Of a stretch of 64,000 nt of DNA, positions 1 to 7,700 are shown one piece after another. Below the pieces are notes generated by a model. The model had not been told where the DNA came from and made no database searches. It saw only the letters and a program-made list of their open reading frames with translations. This stretch comes from Paenibacillus sp. G2S3 (lineage in GTDB: Bacteria > Bacillota > Bacilli > Paenibacillales > Paenibacillaceae), in the NCBI RefSeq assembly GCF_030123105.1, contig NZ_CP126095.1:6014001-6078000 (forward strand), given 5' to 3'. The first letter of the stretch is position 1; every line of letters starts with the position of its first letter. Both the position numbers and the translations under genes were made by a program.

Positions 1-141
1 AAAGAAATCCCCGACACTTTTGAAATCAATCTTACCATTTACGAATTGCAGTGCCAGACCAGCGATTACAGCCCCACCCGCTCCTATAAGAAGGGTAGTC
101 CAAAATAAATGAAACCATTTTTTTATACTCAGCCAATTCAC
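1..141 (-). CDS. kbaA: KinB-signalling pathway activation protein KbaA, N-terminal part (cut by window edge)
   Basis: Only the first 47 codons are in the window. The peptide starts with a short basic stretch (KKWFH) followed by a hydrophobic membrane segment (FWTTLLIGAGGAVIAGLAL), as in KbaA, a multi-pass membrane protein that activates the KinB kinase route into the sporulation phosphorelay in Bacillus. The position beside gerD and mrp/salA matches the B. subtilis order, which supports the name. The start is unusual: the GTG at 139-141 is part of the Shine-Dalgarno AGGAGGTG itself, too close to be used normally. An in-frame CTG at 130-132 sits 8 bases after AGGAGG, the same geometry as the TTG or ATG starts of rplJ, rplO and rplF in this window, so CTG may be the true start. 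The family call is good from context and hydrophobicity but rests on a fragment. Confidence 0.75.
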   Translation of the reverse strand, partial: MNWLSIKKWFHLFWTTLLIGAGGAVIAGLALQFVNGKIDFKSVGDFF

Positions 142-198
142 CTCCTCTTGTCAGATTTATTTTACCAAGGATACCGACAAAACACCATTACACCCACA

Positions 199-227
199 AC
201 ATAAATGTACTCTAATGCGGCATAATA
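199..227 (+). promoter_or_regulatory. candidate sigma-G promoter of gerD
   Basis: A -35-like ACATA (199-203), a 17-base spacer and a -10-like CATAATA (221-227) resemble the sigma-G pattern (gHATR, 17-18 bases, CATnnTA). In B. subtilis gerD is made in the forespore under sigma-G, so the match fits the gene. The gerD ribosome site AAAGGAGGG lies just before the start codon. The assignment is by eye. Confidence 0.5.
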
Positions 228-261
228 CATCTAGAGAATCCTATAAAGGAGGGCAGCGCCA

Positions 262-933
262 ATGAAATGGAGATTTATCGGATCTGTGGGTTTGGCATTG
301 AGCTTTGTTATGGCCTTAACGGCTTGCGGAAGTGAGCAGAGCAGTTCTTCTTCCGGACAAGGCAGTTATAAAGAAACGAAGACCATGGTTTTAGATATAT
401 TGAAAAGCGATGAGGGTAAAAAAGCGGTTGAGGAATCATTATCAAGCTCCAGCTCTAGCGGTACCAGTGGAATGAGCATGAAGATGATGCCACTTCAAAC
501 AACAGAGGAAATTAAGCTCGCTGTTAAAAATACTCTTACTGCGCCGGAATATCAGAAGGAAATTGAGAAAATAATGACTGATCCCAAGTTTGCGGGCGAT
601 TTTGCTAAAGCCATTCAATCGCAAAGCAAGGAGCTACACCTTCAGCTAATTAAGGACCCAACTTATCAGAAATCAGTCGAAGAAATTATGAAATCTCCAG
701 AAATGATGACAATGTTTCTAAATCTCACCAAAACACCTGATTACCGTAAACAATCCATGAAGACCATGCAGGAATCAATGCAAACCCCATTATTCCGTAT
801 GGAAGTATTAAATTTACTTAAAAAAGTCGTACAAGAAGAACTTGAACCCAAGGAGAAAAAGGAAAAAGGCAGTGAAGGCGGCGAAAAACAGGAAAGCGGT
901 GGCGGCGGTAGCGGCGATGATTCAAGTTCTTAA
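262..933 (+). CDS. gerD: spore germination lipoprotein GerD
   Basis: This 223-residue protein has a lipoprotein signal peptide: basic start (MKWR), hydrophobic core and lipobox ALTAC with the lipidated Cys at residue 22. A Ser-rich linker follows, then a mainly helical middle of Lys/Glu/Met-rich segments with recurring DPxY/SPEM/TPDY-type motifs, and a C-terminal tail rich in Gly, Ser, Glu and Lys. This matches GerD, which sits on the outer face of the spore inner membrane and clusters nutrient germinant receptors into the germinosome. It is the only plus-strand gene in the window, between mrp/salA and kbaA as in B. subtilis. The start is set by a strong AAAGGAGGG and the signal peptide. The Gly/Ser tail looks low-complexity and may vary between strains. 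Confidence 0.9.
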   Translation: MKWRFIGSVGLALSFVMALTACGSEQSSSSSGQGSYKETKTMVLDILKSDEGKKAVEESLSSSSSSGTSGMSMKMMPLQTTEEIKLAVKNTLTAPEYQKEIEKIMTDPKFAGDFAKAIQSQSKELHLQLIKDPTYQKSVEEIMKSPEMMTMFLNLTKTPDYRKQSMKTMQESMQTPLFRMEVLNLLKKVVQEELEPKEKKEKGSEGGEKQESGGGGSGDDSSS

Positions 934-977
934 AAAAGAGGCCTTATCCCACTAATAAGTGTGGGAAGGCCTCTTTT
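932..977. terminator. bidirectional intrinsic terminator between gerD and mrp
   Basis: A long stem (GAGGCCTT-x-CCCAC paired with GTGGGA-AGGCCTC) has an A-run on its left and a T-run on its right. It can therefore end transcription from the plus-strand gerD and from the minus-strand mrp, whose 3' ends converge here. Confidence 0.9.
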
Positions 978-990
978 TCATGCACAGGAA

Positions 991-2091
991 TTAGTGCTCA
1001 TATTTAGCAATGAGTTTATCAGCGATGTCTGCAAACAACAGTCCGGTTGGTGTCTCTTCTTTGTATACAGAAGGCGAGAAATCCGGTTCAGAAATATGGT
1101 TGTCTGGTGCACCTAGTGGCACTTGTGCAAGCAGCTCCGTATGAAGCGTCTCAGCAAGCCTTGCGCCTCCGCCTCTGCCAAAGATATAATCTTTCTTACC
1201 ACAGTCAGTACACTCATAATAAGCCATATTCTCAATGACTCCAATAATCTCATGATCTGTCTGTAGAGCCATAGAGCCCGCTCTAGCCGCCACAAACGCT
1301 GCGGTAGCATGAGGTGTTGTAACTATGATCTCTTTGCTGTGAGGCAGCATCTGATGCACGTCAAGCGCCACATCACCAGTACCTGGGGGAAGATCCAGTA
1401 GCATATAATCAAGCTCACCCCAGCCGACATCATTGAAGAACTGGCGAAGCATTTTACCCAGCATAGGTCCCCGCCAAATAACTGGACTATTCTCACGAAT
1501 AAAGAAGCCCATAGACATGACCTTCACTCCAAAACGTTCCACAGGAATAATCGTTCCTTCTTCTACAACTGGTCCCTCTTCGATCCCCATCATATCGGGA
1601 ATACTGAAACCATAAATATCAGCATCGATAAGACCAACTTTTTTCCCTTTTCTTGCAAGGGCTACGGCCAAATTCACCGTTACGGTTGACTTACCAACTC
1701 CACCTTTGCCGCTGGCCACGGCGATAAAGTTCACGCCAGAGCTCTCGCTAATTAATTCATGGTCATCAAGGCCTGCTGCATGTCCTTTAAGTTTCCCAGG
1801 TTCATCGAAATCCTCTACGCTCTCTCCGCGAAGTATAGCACGTTCATAATCGGTTGCATCACGAAGCCGGATATGTACATTAGAAACCCCACCCGCTTCA
1901 AGCAATTCACGAACCTGTTGTTCTAGATCCATGCGACTTTGCTCTTCAGGATTCAGACATATGATAGATAAAGAAATACGGTCTTCTTTAATCATAATGT
2001 CACGGATCAGCTGTAGTTCCACAAGGCTTTTTCCAGTTTCAGAGTCTGTTAATGGCTGCAGTATTTCCTGAATTTGTTCCTTAGTCAGCAT
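991..2091 (-). CDS. mrp: Mrp/NBP35-family P-loop ATPase (SalA/ApbC-like)
   Basis: The 366-residue protein has an N-terminal MIP18/DUF59-type domain (about residues 1-90), a linker, and a ParA/MinD-type ATPase domain starting near residue 125 with the deviant Walker A ASGKGGVGKST. A CxxC motif (YECTDCGKK) in the C-terminal half is the cluster-binding signature of this family. Family members are Fe-S carriers. In B. subtilis the equivalent gene next to cwlD is salA, reported as a regulator acting on scoC. I cannot tell which role dominates here. A GTG three codons upstream (2100) lies inside the Shine-Dalgarno AGAGGTG, so the ATG at 2091, 8 bases downstream of AGAGG, is preferred. It shares a terminator region with gerD. 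Confidence 0.9.
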   Translation of the reverse strand: MLTKEQIQEILQPLTDSETGKSLVELQLIRDIMIKEDRISLSIICLNPEEQSRMDLEQQVRELLEAGGVSNVHIRLRDATDYERAILRGESVEDFDEPGKLKGHAAGLDDHELISESSGVNFIAVASGKGGVGKSTVTVNLAVALARKGKKVGLIDADIYGFSIPDMMGIEEGPVVEEGTIIPVERFGVKVMSMGFFIRENSPVIWRGPMLGKMLRQFFNDVGWGELDYMLLDLPPGTGDVALDVHQMLPHSKEIIVTTPHATAAFVAARAGSMALQTDHEIIGVIENMAYYECTDCGKKDYIFGRGGGARLAETLHTELLAQVPLGAPDNHISEPDFSPSVYKEETPTGLLFADIADKLIAKYEH

Positions 2092-2181
2092 GGGAAGCAC
2101 CTCTGTTTCCTTTCCGGTTGAGAAATTCTCCGGAGTTTTTGTCTATTATAGCATTACCTGTCTCCCCATGAGTAGTCCTGA

Positions 2182-2922
2182 CTACTCGGAGGCGTACCGA
2201 AGAATCCCCCGATAAATGCTAGTCGCAACCTTACGCTGATAGACATCATTTCCAAGTAGAGCAGATTCCTGAGGATGTGATAAGAAGCCAACTTCTACAA
2301 GCACCGCTGGTATTTTCAATGCTTTTAACAGATAAACAGTATTCACTGTCTTAGCCACACGATCCGTATTCTCCAGCGTAGTCTTCAGCTCACTCTGCAC
2401 AAACTCCGCTATAGCTTTATTATCCTTGTGATTGGGGTAGTAAAAGGTCTGTGCTCCACTCCAACGATTGGAAGGGACACTGTTCATGTGAACGCTTATA
2501 AAAAGGTCTGCGCCTTTTTCTTCGATACTTCTGACTCTTTGTTTAAGATCTTCTGTCTTACGCTTAGAATAGCCCTTAGTGCCTTCCTGAGCCAAATCAT
2601 AATCACCCTCACGAGTCATTACTACAATTGCTCCTGCCTGCTGCAGATAATCACGCAAATAAAGCGATACCGCGAGATTAATATCTTTCTCAATTAGCCC
2701 TTCCCGGCTAACCGCTCCTCCATCAGCTCCACCATGCCCCGCATCGAGAGCAATAACTTTTCCTGACAAGGGCAGACTCCAATAATTTAGTGTTTTAGCG
2801 GTAGGCATGTCAAACGCGATAATTCCGATCATTATAGCTAGTAGCATCACACCGAGCATACTTTTTTTGATGCTGCTCCATGAAATCCAGACCGAGACTT
2901 TACTCTGCTTTCGGCCAGACAT
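2182..2922 (-). CDS. cwlD: N-acetylmuramoyl-L-alanine amidase CwlD (spore cortex)
   Basis: This 246-residue protein has a basic N-terminus and one membrane segment (LGVMLLAIMIGIIAF), then an Amidase_3 domain with its zinc-site motifs ALDAGHGG, a Glu after GLIEKD, SVHMNS, and the catalytic Glu in LVEVGFLSHP. CwlD cleaves the peptide from muramic acid during spore cortex synthesis, with the deacetylase PdaA, to form muramic lactam, so it acts in the mother-cell space around the forespore. The upstream ATG at 2958 has no ribosome site. The ATG at 2922 follows GAGGGGGT by 7 bases and gives a normal N-terminus. It sits beside mrp/salA as in Bacillus, but the upstream neighbours here are sulfur genes. 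Confidence 0.92.
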   Translation of the reverse strand: MSGRKQSKVSVWISWSSIKKSMLGVMLLAIMIGIIAFDMPTAKTLNYWSLPLSGKVIALDAGHGGADGGAVSREGLIEKDINLAVSLYLRDYLQQAGAIVVMTREGDYDLAQEGTKGYSKRKTEDLKQRVRSIEEKGADLFISVHMNSVPSNRWSGAQTFYYPNHKDNKAIAEFVQSELKTTLENTDRVAKTVNTVYLLKALKIPAVLVEVGFLSHPQESALLGNDVYQRKVATSIYRGILRYASE

Positions 2923-3000
2923 AACAAAGACCCCCTCGTCCCGATAGATAATACTCATCTATATGGGACAAGAAGGTCAAATAGTACTAGCTGTTAATGT

Positions 3001-4170
3001 TTAAGCTGTAACTTCTTGAGTCATACCTTCAATCAGAATCTGCGCAACCTCAGGCCGAGTAAATTCTGGCGGAGGACATTGGCCATCACGGAGCAAAGCC
3101 CGTACCTTCGTACCCGACAATGTCATGTGATCGTCACTAGGATGTGGGCAAGTTTTACTGGATGCCATATTCCCGCATTTTTTACAGAAGAAGCTATGTT
3201 CAAAAAATAATGGAGTAATATCAAGTTCTTCAGCACTAAAATTCGAGAAAATCTCCTGTGCCTCATAAGTGCCGTAATAATCACCTACGCCAGCATGGTC
3301 ACGACCAACGATGAAATGGGTGCAGCCGTAATTTTTGCGAACCATGGCATGGAAAATCGCTTCTCTAGGACCTGCATAACGCATTGCCGCCGGAAAAACA
3401 CCAAGGAAAGTACGATCCTCAGGATAATAGTTCTCCAAAAGCGCTAGATAGCTCTTCATGCGCACATTTGCCGGCACATCATCCGACTTCGTCTCACCCA
3501 CTAGCGGATTTAGGAATAGAGCGTCTACAACCTCCATAGCGCACTTTTGAATATACTCGTGAGCTCGATGGACCGGATTGCGTGTTTGGAAGCCTACAAC
3601 CGTTCTCCAGCCCTTATCAGCAAATATCTTCCGCGTATCCGCAGGATCAAAATAAAATTCACCGAACTTCTCTGGCTGTGGGCGGTTCAAGACTGTAATG
3701 GGTCCTCCAACATAAGTTGCAGGGCGAGCCAACAGCTTGCTCACACCTGGATGTTCAGGGTCTGTTGTTTTGAAGACATTTTGTGCTTCAATCGTTTGAT
3801 TAACAGTATATATACTCTCAATATCCAATAATCCGTAAATCTCTCCGTCCTCTTCACCGATTAGAGAAACTTTATCCCCAATTGATAAACCGGCAGCCAC
3901 ATCATCTTCTACAGCCAGTGTTATTGGAATGCTCCATACTGTGCCATCTGCTAAACGCATGTTTTTTACTACTGAATGATAGTCTTGCTCATTTAAAAAG
4001 CCAGTCAGTGGCGAAAATGCACCTACAGCTATAAGATCCAAATCGGATAAAGTCCAGGTATTCAAGGCAATTGCCTTGCTGTCACGTGCGAGATTGAGCA
4101 ATTCTTCTCTTTCAGTACCCTCTACTACACGGTTAACCAAAGTTCCGCCATGCGGACGTATTGAAGTCAT
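3001..4170 (-). CDS. sat: sulfate adenylyltransferase (ATP sulfurylase)
   Basis: The 389-residue protein makes adenosine 5'-phosphosulfate (APS) from ATP and sulfate, the first step of sulfate activation. It shows the family motifs [11 protein letters not shown] (the HxxH nucleotide site), the GRDHAGVG loop, and a C-terminal Cys cluster (CKKCGNMAS...CPH) typical of bacterial monomeric Sat. The start at 4170 follows AGAAGGAGAG closely; longer versions would run back into cysH. The gene is 37 bases downstream of cysH and likely shares its transcript. No APS kinase gene is between them. The pair therefore appears to run sulfate to APS to sulfite. Confidence 0.95.
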   Translation of the reverse strand: MTSIRPHGGTLVNRVVEGTEREELLNLARDSKAIALNTWTLSDLDLIAVGAFSPLTGFLNEQDYHSVVKNMRLADGTVWSIPITLAVEDDVAAGLSIGDKVSLIGEEDGEIYGLLDIESIYTVNQTIEAQNVFKTTDPEHPGVSKLLARPATYVGGPITVLNRPQPEKFGEFYFDPADTRKIFADKGWRTVVGFQTRNPVHRAHEYIQKCAMEVVDALFLNPLVGETKSDDVPANVRMKSYLALLENYYPEDRTFLGVFPAAMRYAGPREAIFHAMVRKNYGCTHFIVGRDHAGVGDYYGTYEAQEIFSNFSAEELDITPLFFEHSFFCKKCGNMASSKTCPHPSDDHMTLSGTKVRALLRDGQCPPPEFTRPEVAQILIEGMTQEVTA

Positions 4171-4207
4171 CTTAGTCTCTCCTTCTATGTTCCCACAGGG
4201 ATATGTC

Positions 4208-4900
4208 TTACTTGTGCAATCCGCACTCTGTCTTCTCTGATCCAGACCAACGGCCAGCACGCGGATCTTCACCTGGCATAACCTGACGTGTACATTGCTC
4301 ACAGCCAATACTTGGATAGTTACGGTCATGTAGAGGGTTATAGATTACGTCATTTTCACGAATATAGTTCCATACATCTTCTGACGTCCAATCCGCAATA
4401 GGATTAAACTTCACTAAACCAAATTTATAATCATACTCGACCTTTTTAGAATTTGCACGGGTAGGCGCTTGATCGCGACGAATTCCAGTAATCCATGCCT
4501 CATATTGAGATAATATACGAGTCAATGGTTCAACTTTACGAATACCACAGCATTGATTTGGGTCAACCGCCCATAGCGCATCACCGTATTGAAGTGCTTG
4601 CTCCTGCGTGGTGAGTTGCGGAGACACTCGTACAAACTCTAATCCGTATTTGTCTGCCATCAAATCTCTGGTTTCGTAGGTTTCCTTAAAATGATAATCT
4701 GTATCGAGATAAAAGACATCAGTAGATGGACTAACTTTGTGAAGCATATCAACAAGCACTACATCTTCGGCACCAAAGCTGCAGGCAAAAGTAATGTTAG
4801 GAAATGTCTCTACTGCCCAGCGGATAATATCCTCGGGTGAAGCACTCTCTAATTCTTCGGCCTTTATTCTGATCAAATCTTCTTTCTCGAGCAGGTTCAT
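4208..4900 (-). CDS. cysH: phosphoadenylyl/adenylyl-sulfate reductase CysH (APS-type)
   Basis: This 230-residue reductase turns (P)APS into sulfite using thioredoxin. It has the PP-loop adenylate-binding region ([12 protein letters not shown], about residues 41-52), the four-Cys signature of the [4Fe-4S] form (QCCGIRK plus GCEQC about 80 residues later) and the catalytic C-terminal ECGLHK. The cluster-type Cys pairs point to an enzyme that accepts APS. This fits the neighbouring sat and the lack of an APS kinase. The ATG at 4900 follows GGAGG. It is the first gene of its unit, with a promoter and palindrome just upstream. In B. subtilis this chromosomal slot (between rpsI and cwlD) holds other genes. 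Confidence 0.94.
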   Translation of the reverse strand: MNLLEKEDLIRIKAEELESASPEDIIRWAVETFPNITFACSFGAEDVVLVDMLHKVSPSTDVFYLDTDYHFKETYETRDLMADKYGLEFVRVSPQLTTQEQALQYGDALWAVDPNQCCGIRKVEPLTRILSQYEAWITGIRRDQAPTRANSKKVEYDYKFGLVKFNPIADWTSEDVWNYIRENDVIYNPLHDRNYPSIGCEQCTRQVMPGEDPRAGRWSGSEKTECGLHK

Positions 4901-4966
4901 TAAGGTATTCCTCCATCCAAAATATTAATCGTATGAATAAATGAGGTAAAAGAAGTAATAAAACCA

Positions 4967-4987
4967 ACTATTTCTATATGAAATAGT
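4967..4987. promoter_or_regulatory. perfect palindrome overlapping the cysH -10 (candidate operator)
   Basis: ACTATTTC and GAAATAGT form perfect 8-base arms around a 5-base centre (TATAT). The right arm overlaps the -10 box of the cysH promoter, a place where a bound repressor would block initiation. Sulfur genes of Firmicutes are often controlled by CymR or LysR-type regulators. I cannot say which protein, if any, binds here. Confidence 0.5.
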
Positions 4988-5012
4988 ATATAACTTTTAC
5001 TGAGGAAGTCAA
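4985..5012 (-). promoter_or_regulatory. promoter of cysH-sat
   Basis: On the minus strand TTGACT (5007-5012), a 16-base spacer and TATACT (4985-4990) form a sigma-A-type promoter about 85 bases before cysH. A 6-base inverted repeat (CTGAGG/CCTCAG) surrounds the -35. Confidence 0.65.
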
Positions 5013-5044
5013 TGAGTTTCAACCCTCAGAATTAGTAAATGAAT

Positions 5045-5078
5045 GCAAAAAAAGCCCATTTCTTGTTCGAAAGGGGCT
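5045..5078 (-). terminator. second of two tandem terminators after rpsI
   Basis: On the minus strand AGCCCCTTTC pairs with GAAATGGGCT (one mismatch), followed by seven T. It lies just beyond the first rpsI terminator and insulates the cysH promoter from ribosomal-protein transcription. Confidence 0.75.
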
Positions 5079-5080
5079 GC

Positions 5081-5122
5081 TAAAAAAAAAAATAAAACCC
5101 TCGACCATAAAGGCCAAGGGTT
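5081..5122 (-). terminator. first terminator of the rplM-rpsI unit
   Basis: On the minus strand AACCCTTGGCC pairs with GGTCGAGGGTT (two wobble pairs) around a TTTAT loop, followed by a T-rich run. It starts 17 bases after the rpsI stop codon. Confidence 0.85.
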
Positions 5123-5138
5123 GAATTCTTGATAAATA

Positions 5139-5531
5139 TTAACGTTTCGAGAACTGAGGCGCACGACGTGCAGCCTTCAAGCCGTATTTCTTACGTTCCT
5201 TCATACGTGGGTCACGAGTCAGGAAGCCGGCTTTCTTAAGCGCACCGCGATATTCAGGGTCAACTTTAAGCAATGCACGGGAGATACCGTGACGAATTGC
5301 TCCAGCTTGACCGGAAATGCCGCCACCATGTGCAAGAACGATTACATCGTAGTTGCCCAGTGTTTCAGTCAGGTTCAAAGGTTGTTTTACGATCATTTTC
5401 AGTGTTTCCACACCGAAATATTCGTCCATCTCACGTTTGTTAATGACAATGCGTCCTTCACCCGGTACAAGGCGAACACGTGCTACCGAATGTTTACGAC
5501 GACCTGTCCCATAGTATTGTACTTGTGCCAT
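5139..5531 (-). CDS. rpsI: 30S ribosomal protein S9
   Basis: The 130-residue S9 begins [20 protein letters not shown] and ends in the basic tail RRAPQFSKR that reaches the P-site tRNA in the 30S head. Length and both ends are typical for Bacillales. It is 20 bases downstream of rplM and ends at two tandem terminators. The AGGAGGA ribosome site before the ATG confirms the start. Confidence 0.98.
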   Translation of the reverse strand: MAQVQYYGTGRRKHSVARVRLVPGEGRIVINKREMDEYFGVETLKMIVKQPLNLTETLGNYDVIVLAHGGGISGQAGAIRHGISRALLKVDPEYRGALKKAGFLTRDPRMKERKKYGLKAARRAPQFSKR

Positions 5532-5551
5532 GAAACTGTCCTCCTCTATTC

Positions 5552-5989
5552 TTATCCGCGAAGTTCGTAAACTTCAGGTTTTTGTGCTGCATGTGGATGC
5601 TCGGCGCCTGCATATACTTTCAATCTAAGCTTCATGTGGTCCCCTTGACGAGTCTTAGGAATCATACCATGAACAGCGAATTCAATTACGCGTTCTGGTT
5701 TAGTATTCAGCAAAGTTTCAGCATTAGTAACTTTCAAGCCACCTGGGTGCATCGAGTGACGGTAGTATTTCTTGTTTTGCAATTTCTTACCGGTCAAGTG
5801 AATCTTCTCAGCGTTGATTACGATAACGAAATCTCCTGTATCAACGTGTGGAGTGAATTGCGGTTTGTGTTTGCCACGGATCAAAGCAGCGGCTTCGCTG
5901 GCCAAACGACCGAGTGTTTTGCCTTCGGCATCAATAATGTGCCAATTGCGTTCAACTTCGTTCGGCTTCGCCATATAGGTGGTACGCAT
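5552..5989 (-). CDS. rplM: 50S ribosomal protein L13
   Basis: The 145-residue L13 is an early-assembly 50S protein. The start [17 protein letters not shown] matches the Bacillus L13 N-terminus, which favours the first Met over Met6. Internal GRLAS and the Lys-rich H-x-KKYYRHS region are typical. It is the first gene of the rplM-rpsI pair and is preceded by a promoter and a hairpin leader. Confidence 0.98.
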   Translation of the reverse strand: MRTTYMAKPNEVERNWHIIDAEGKTLGRLASEAAALIRGKHKPQFTPHVDTGDFVIVINAEKIHLTGKKLQNKKYYRHSMHPGGLKVTNAETLLNTKPERVIEFAVHGMIPKTRQGDHMKLRLKVYAGAEHPHAAQKPEVYELRG

Positions 5990-6094
5990 GAATGTTTCCT
6001 CCTTGTTCTCGTACGAAAATCTTCTGTTTCGTATATCTTGTTTCTCATTGAATTACAATTATGTGAGTTAAGCAAAGCATTTTTTTGGCATTTC

Positions 6095-6124
6095 CTTGAT
6101 CGGGGCTGTGGGATAGCCATCAAG
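6095..6124 (-). promoter_or_regulatory. leader hairpin of rplM (L13 leader candidate)
   Basis: In the transcript CTTGAT-GGCT pairs with AGCC-(CCG)-ATCAAG around an ATCCCAC loop. It sits between the promoter (6139-6167) and rplM. A conserved L13 leader is known upstream of rplM in Firmicutes and is thought to mediate autoregulation. The position and hairpin fit, but I have not compared it with the family model. Confidence 0.55.
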
Positions 6125-6138
6125 AAAACACAACTTTT

Positions 6139-6167
6139 ATATTACAGTATAAACATAACAAGTGCAA
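6139..6167 (-). promoter_or_regulatory. promoter of rplM-rpsI
   Basis: On the minus strand TTGCAC (6162-6167), a 17-base spacer and TAATAT (6139-6144) give a sigma-A-type promoter about 150 bases upstream of rplM. Confidence 0.6.
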
Positions 6168-6206
6168 GTGATTTTTAAACATTCAGCCTATTATTTAGGA
6201 AGAAAT

Positions 6207-7001
6207 TTATAGAAAAAAAGATTCACTTTCAGACTCGTCATATTCTACACTCCACAAAGCCAACCCCTTGGCCATAGCTGTCGGACCAGCAGCAGAACGA
6301 TCACATGCTGCCAATATCTCAGCAACATGATCAGCATCTATTTTACCTTCCCCCACATGGATCAAAGTCCCCATAATAATGCGAACCATATGCTGAAGAA
6401 ATCCACTACCCGTTATATAAGTTTGGATCACTCCCTGATCTAAAGTAGAGGGTCGGCACATGCTGCGGTCTACTTCCATATGAGCTTCAAAGATCGTTCG
6501 TACATGAGAAGTCTTAGTAGACCTCCGAGAAGCAAACGAAGTGAAGTCATGTGTCCCTAAAATATGCGTTAAGCCTTGCTGCATCGCAGGAATATCCAAC
6601 CTCACCGGATGGTGAAGCTGCCAGCGCCGCTGAAACGGATCTGGAAACCTGTTGCCGTTAATCGTGTATCGGTAAGTTTTACGCTTAGCTCCTCTACGAG
6701 AGTGAAACGTCAGCGGTACTTCCCTAGCCTCAGTAACCACGATATCTTGTGGCAGCCGGGCATTAAGCGCGAGACACCAACGTTCAAGTGGGATTCGAGA
6801 GGAGGTCGTAAAGTTAAAAGGCTGACCATAGGCGTGTACTCCGGCATCTGTGCGACCAGAAGCAGTAATCTTAAGCTCCTCACCTGTCAGATGGAGTATC
6901 GCTTGCTCCAGCCGATCCTGAATCGTATTGCCCTGAGGCTGGGTCTGAAAGCCATCATAATTTGTTCCGTCATAATTGACCTTCATCAATAGATTACGCA
7001 T
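6207..7001 (-). CDS. truA: tRNA pseudouridine synthase A (positions 38-40)
   Basis: The 264-residue enzyme isomerises uridines 38-40 in tRNA anticodon stems. The start RNLLMKVNYDGTNYDGFQ and the catalytic-Asp motif GRTDAGVHA (Asp near residue 52) are diagnostic. C-terminal HMVRIIMGTLIHVGEGK is also typical. The ATG follows AAAAAGGAGAA. In many Bacillales truA is preceded by the ecfA-ecfA-ecfT transporter genes. Here it directly follows the rplQ terminator, so those genes are missing from this spot. Confidence 0.96.
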   Translation of the reverse strand: MRNLLMKVNYDGTNYDGFQTQPQGNTIQDRLEQAILHLTGEELKITASGRTDAGVHAYGQPFNFTTSSRIPLERWCLALNARLPQDIVVTEAREVPLTFHSRRGAKRKTYRYTINGNRFPDPFQRRWQLHHPVRLDIPAMQQGLTHILGTHDFTSFASRRSTKTSHVRTIFEAHMEVDRSMCRPSTLDQGVIQTYITGSGFLQHMVRIIMGTLIHVGEGKIDADHVAEILAACDRSAAGPTAMAKGLALWSVEYDESESESFFL

Positions 7002-7082
7002 TCCGTTCTCCTTTTTAAACCGTTCAGCAGAAACGTCGATCGAAGCACTGTCTGATCTTATTCACGAGGAAGAAATGGCTTT

Positions 7083-7102
7083 GCCGTCCCTAGAAGGACG
7101 GC
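7083..7102. repeat. short perfect inverted repeat upstream of truA
   Basis: GCCGTCC and GGACGGC form a perfect 7-base stem around CTAGAA, with no adjacent T-run. It lies between the rplQ terminator and the truA start. Its function is unknown; it could be an RNA hairpin in the truA leader. Confidence 0.45.
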
Positions 7103-7130
7103 ATCCATTAACACTTCACTCCATTACTTC

Positions 7131-7158
7131 AAAAAAAAGAGCCCCTGCGGGAGCTCCT
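7131..7158 (-). terminator. terminator of the S10-spc-alpha cluster (after rplQ)
   Basis: On the minus strand GGAGCTCC-CGCA-GGGGCTC forms a G+C-rich hairpin followed by eight T. It ends the long ribosomal-protein transcript about 145 bases after the rplQ stop codon. Confidence 0.88.
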
Positions 7159-7184
7159 TCAATTGAACCAAGGTGATTCCCACG

Positions 7185-7227
7185 GTTATTAGTACAGCAG
7201 AGTCTTGCGCCTCTGCAGCACAATAAC
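7185..7227 (-). other. long hairpin in the rplQ 3' untranslated region
   Basis: GTTATT pairs with AATAAC, and the inner GTGCTGCAGAG pairs with CTCTGCTGTAC apart from one wobble and one mismatch, around an 8-base loop. It lies between the rplQ stop and the terminator. There is no T-run, so it is not a terminator. It could protect the 3' end or mark a small RNA. Confidence 0.5.
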
Positions 7228-7301
7228 GCTGATATTTCCCCCATCTTTACTCCAAAGAGGGCCGGATGAAAGGGAAGCATCGGAAATCAATACTTGTGAT
7301 A

Positions 7302-7667
7302 CTACGCGCGGTCTACCAATTCAAGATAAACCATAGGCGCAGCGTCCCCACGACGAGGTCCGAGTTTCAGGATACGAGTGTATCCACCTGGACGCTCTGT
7401 GTAACGAGGAGCAATGTCAGAGAACAATTTTTGAATTGCATCTTGTTCACCATCAACAGTCTCGCGGCGAACAAATGCAGCTACTTGACGACGAGCATGA
7501 AGATCGCCTTTTTTAGCTTTAGTGATCAACTTTTCAGCGATAGAACGAACTTCTTTCGCTTTAGCTTCCGTTGTTTGGATGCGCTCGTATAAAAATAGAT
7601 CCGTTACCATGTCGCGAAATAACGCTTTACGCGCACTGGAATCACGGCCCAATTTTTGGTATGCCAT
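7302..7667 (-). CDS. rplQ: 50S ribosomal protein L17
   Basis: The 121-residue L17 starts [19 protein letters not shown] and ends in the family's [21 protein letters not shown]. It lies near the exit tunnel on the 50S. It is the last gene of the S10-spc-alpha cluster, 33 bases after rpoA. Its 3' untranslated region carries an extra hairpin and the terminator. Confidence 0.98.
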   Translation of the reverse strand: MAYQKLGRDSSARKALFRDMVTDLFLYERIQTTEAKAKEVRSIAEKLITKAKKGDLHARRQVAAFVRRETVDGEQDAIQKLFSDIAPRYTERPGGYTRILKLGPRRGDAAPMVYLELVDRA

Positions 7668-7700
7668 GTGTTTTCCCTCCTTTACTGTAGCAATCTGTAG

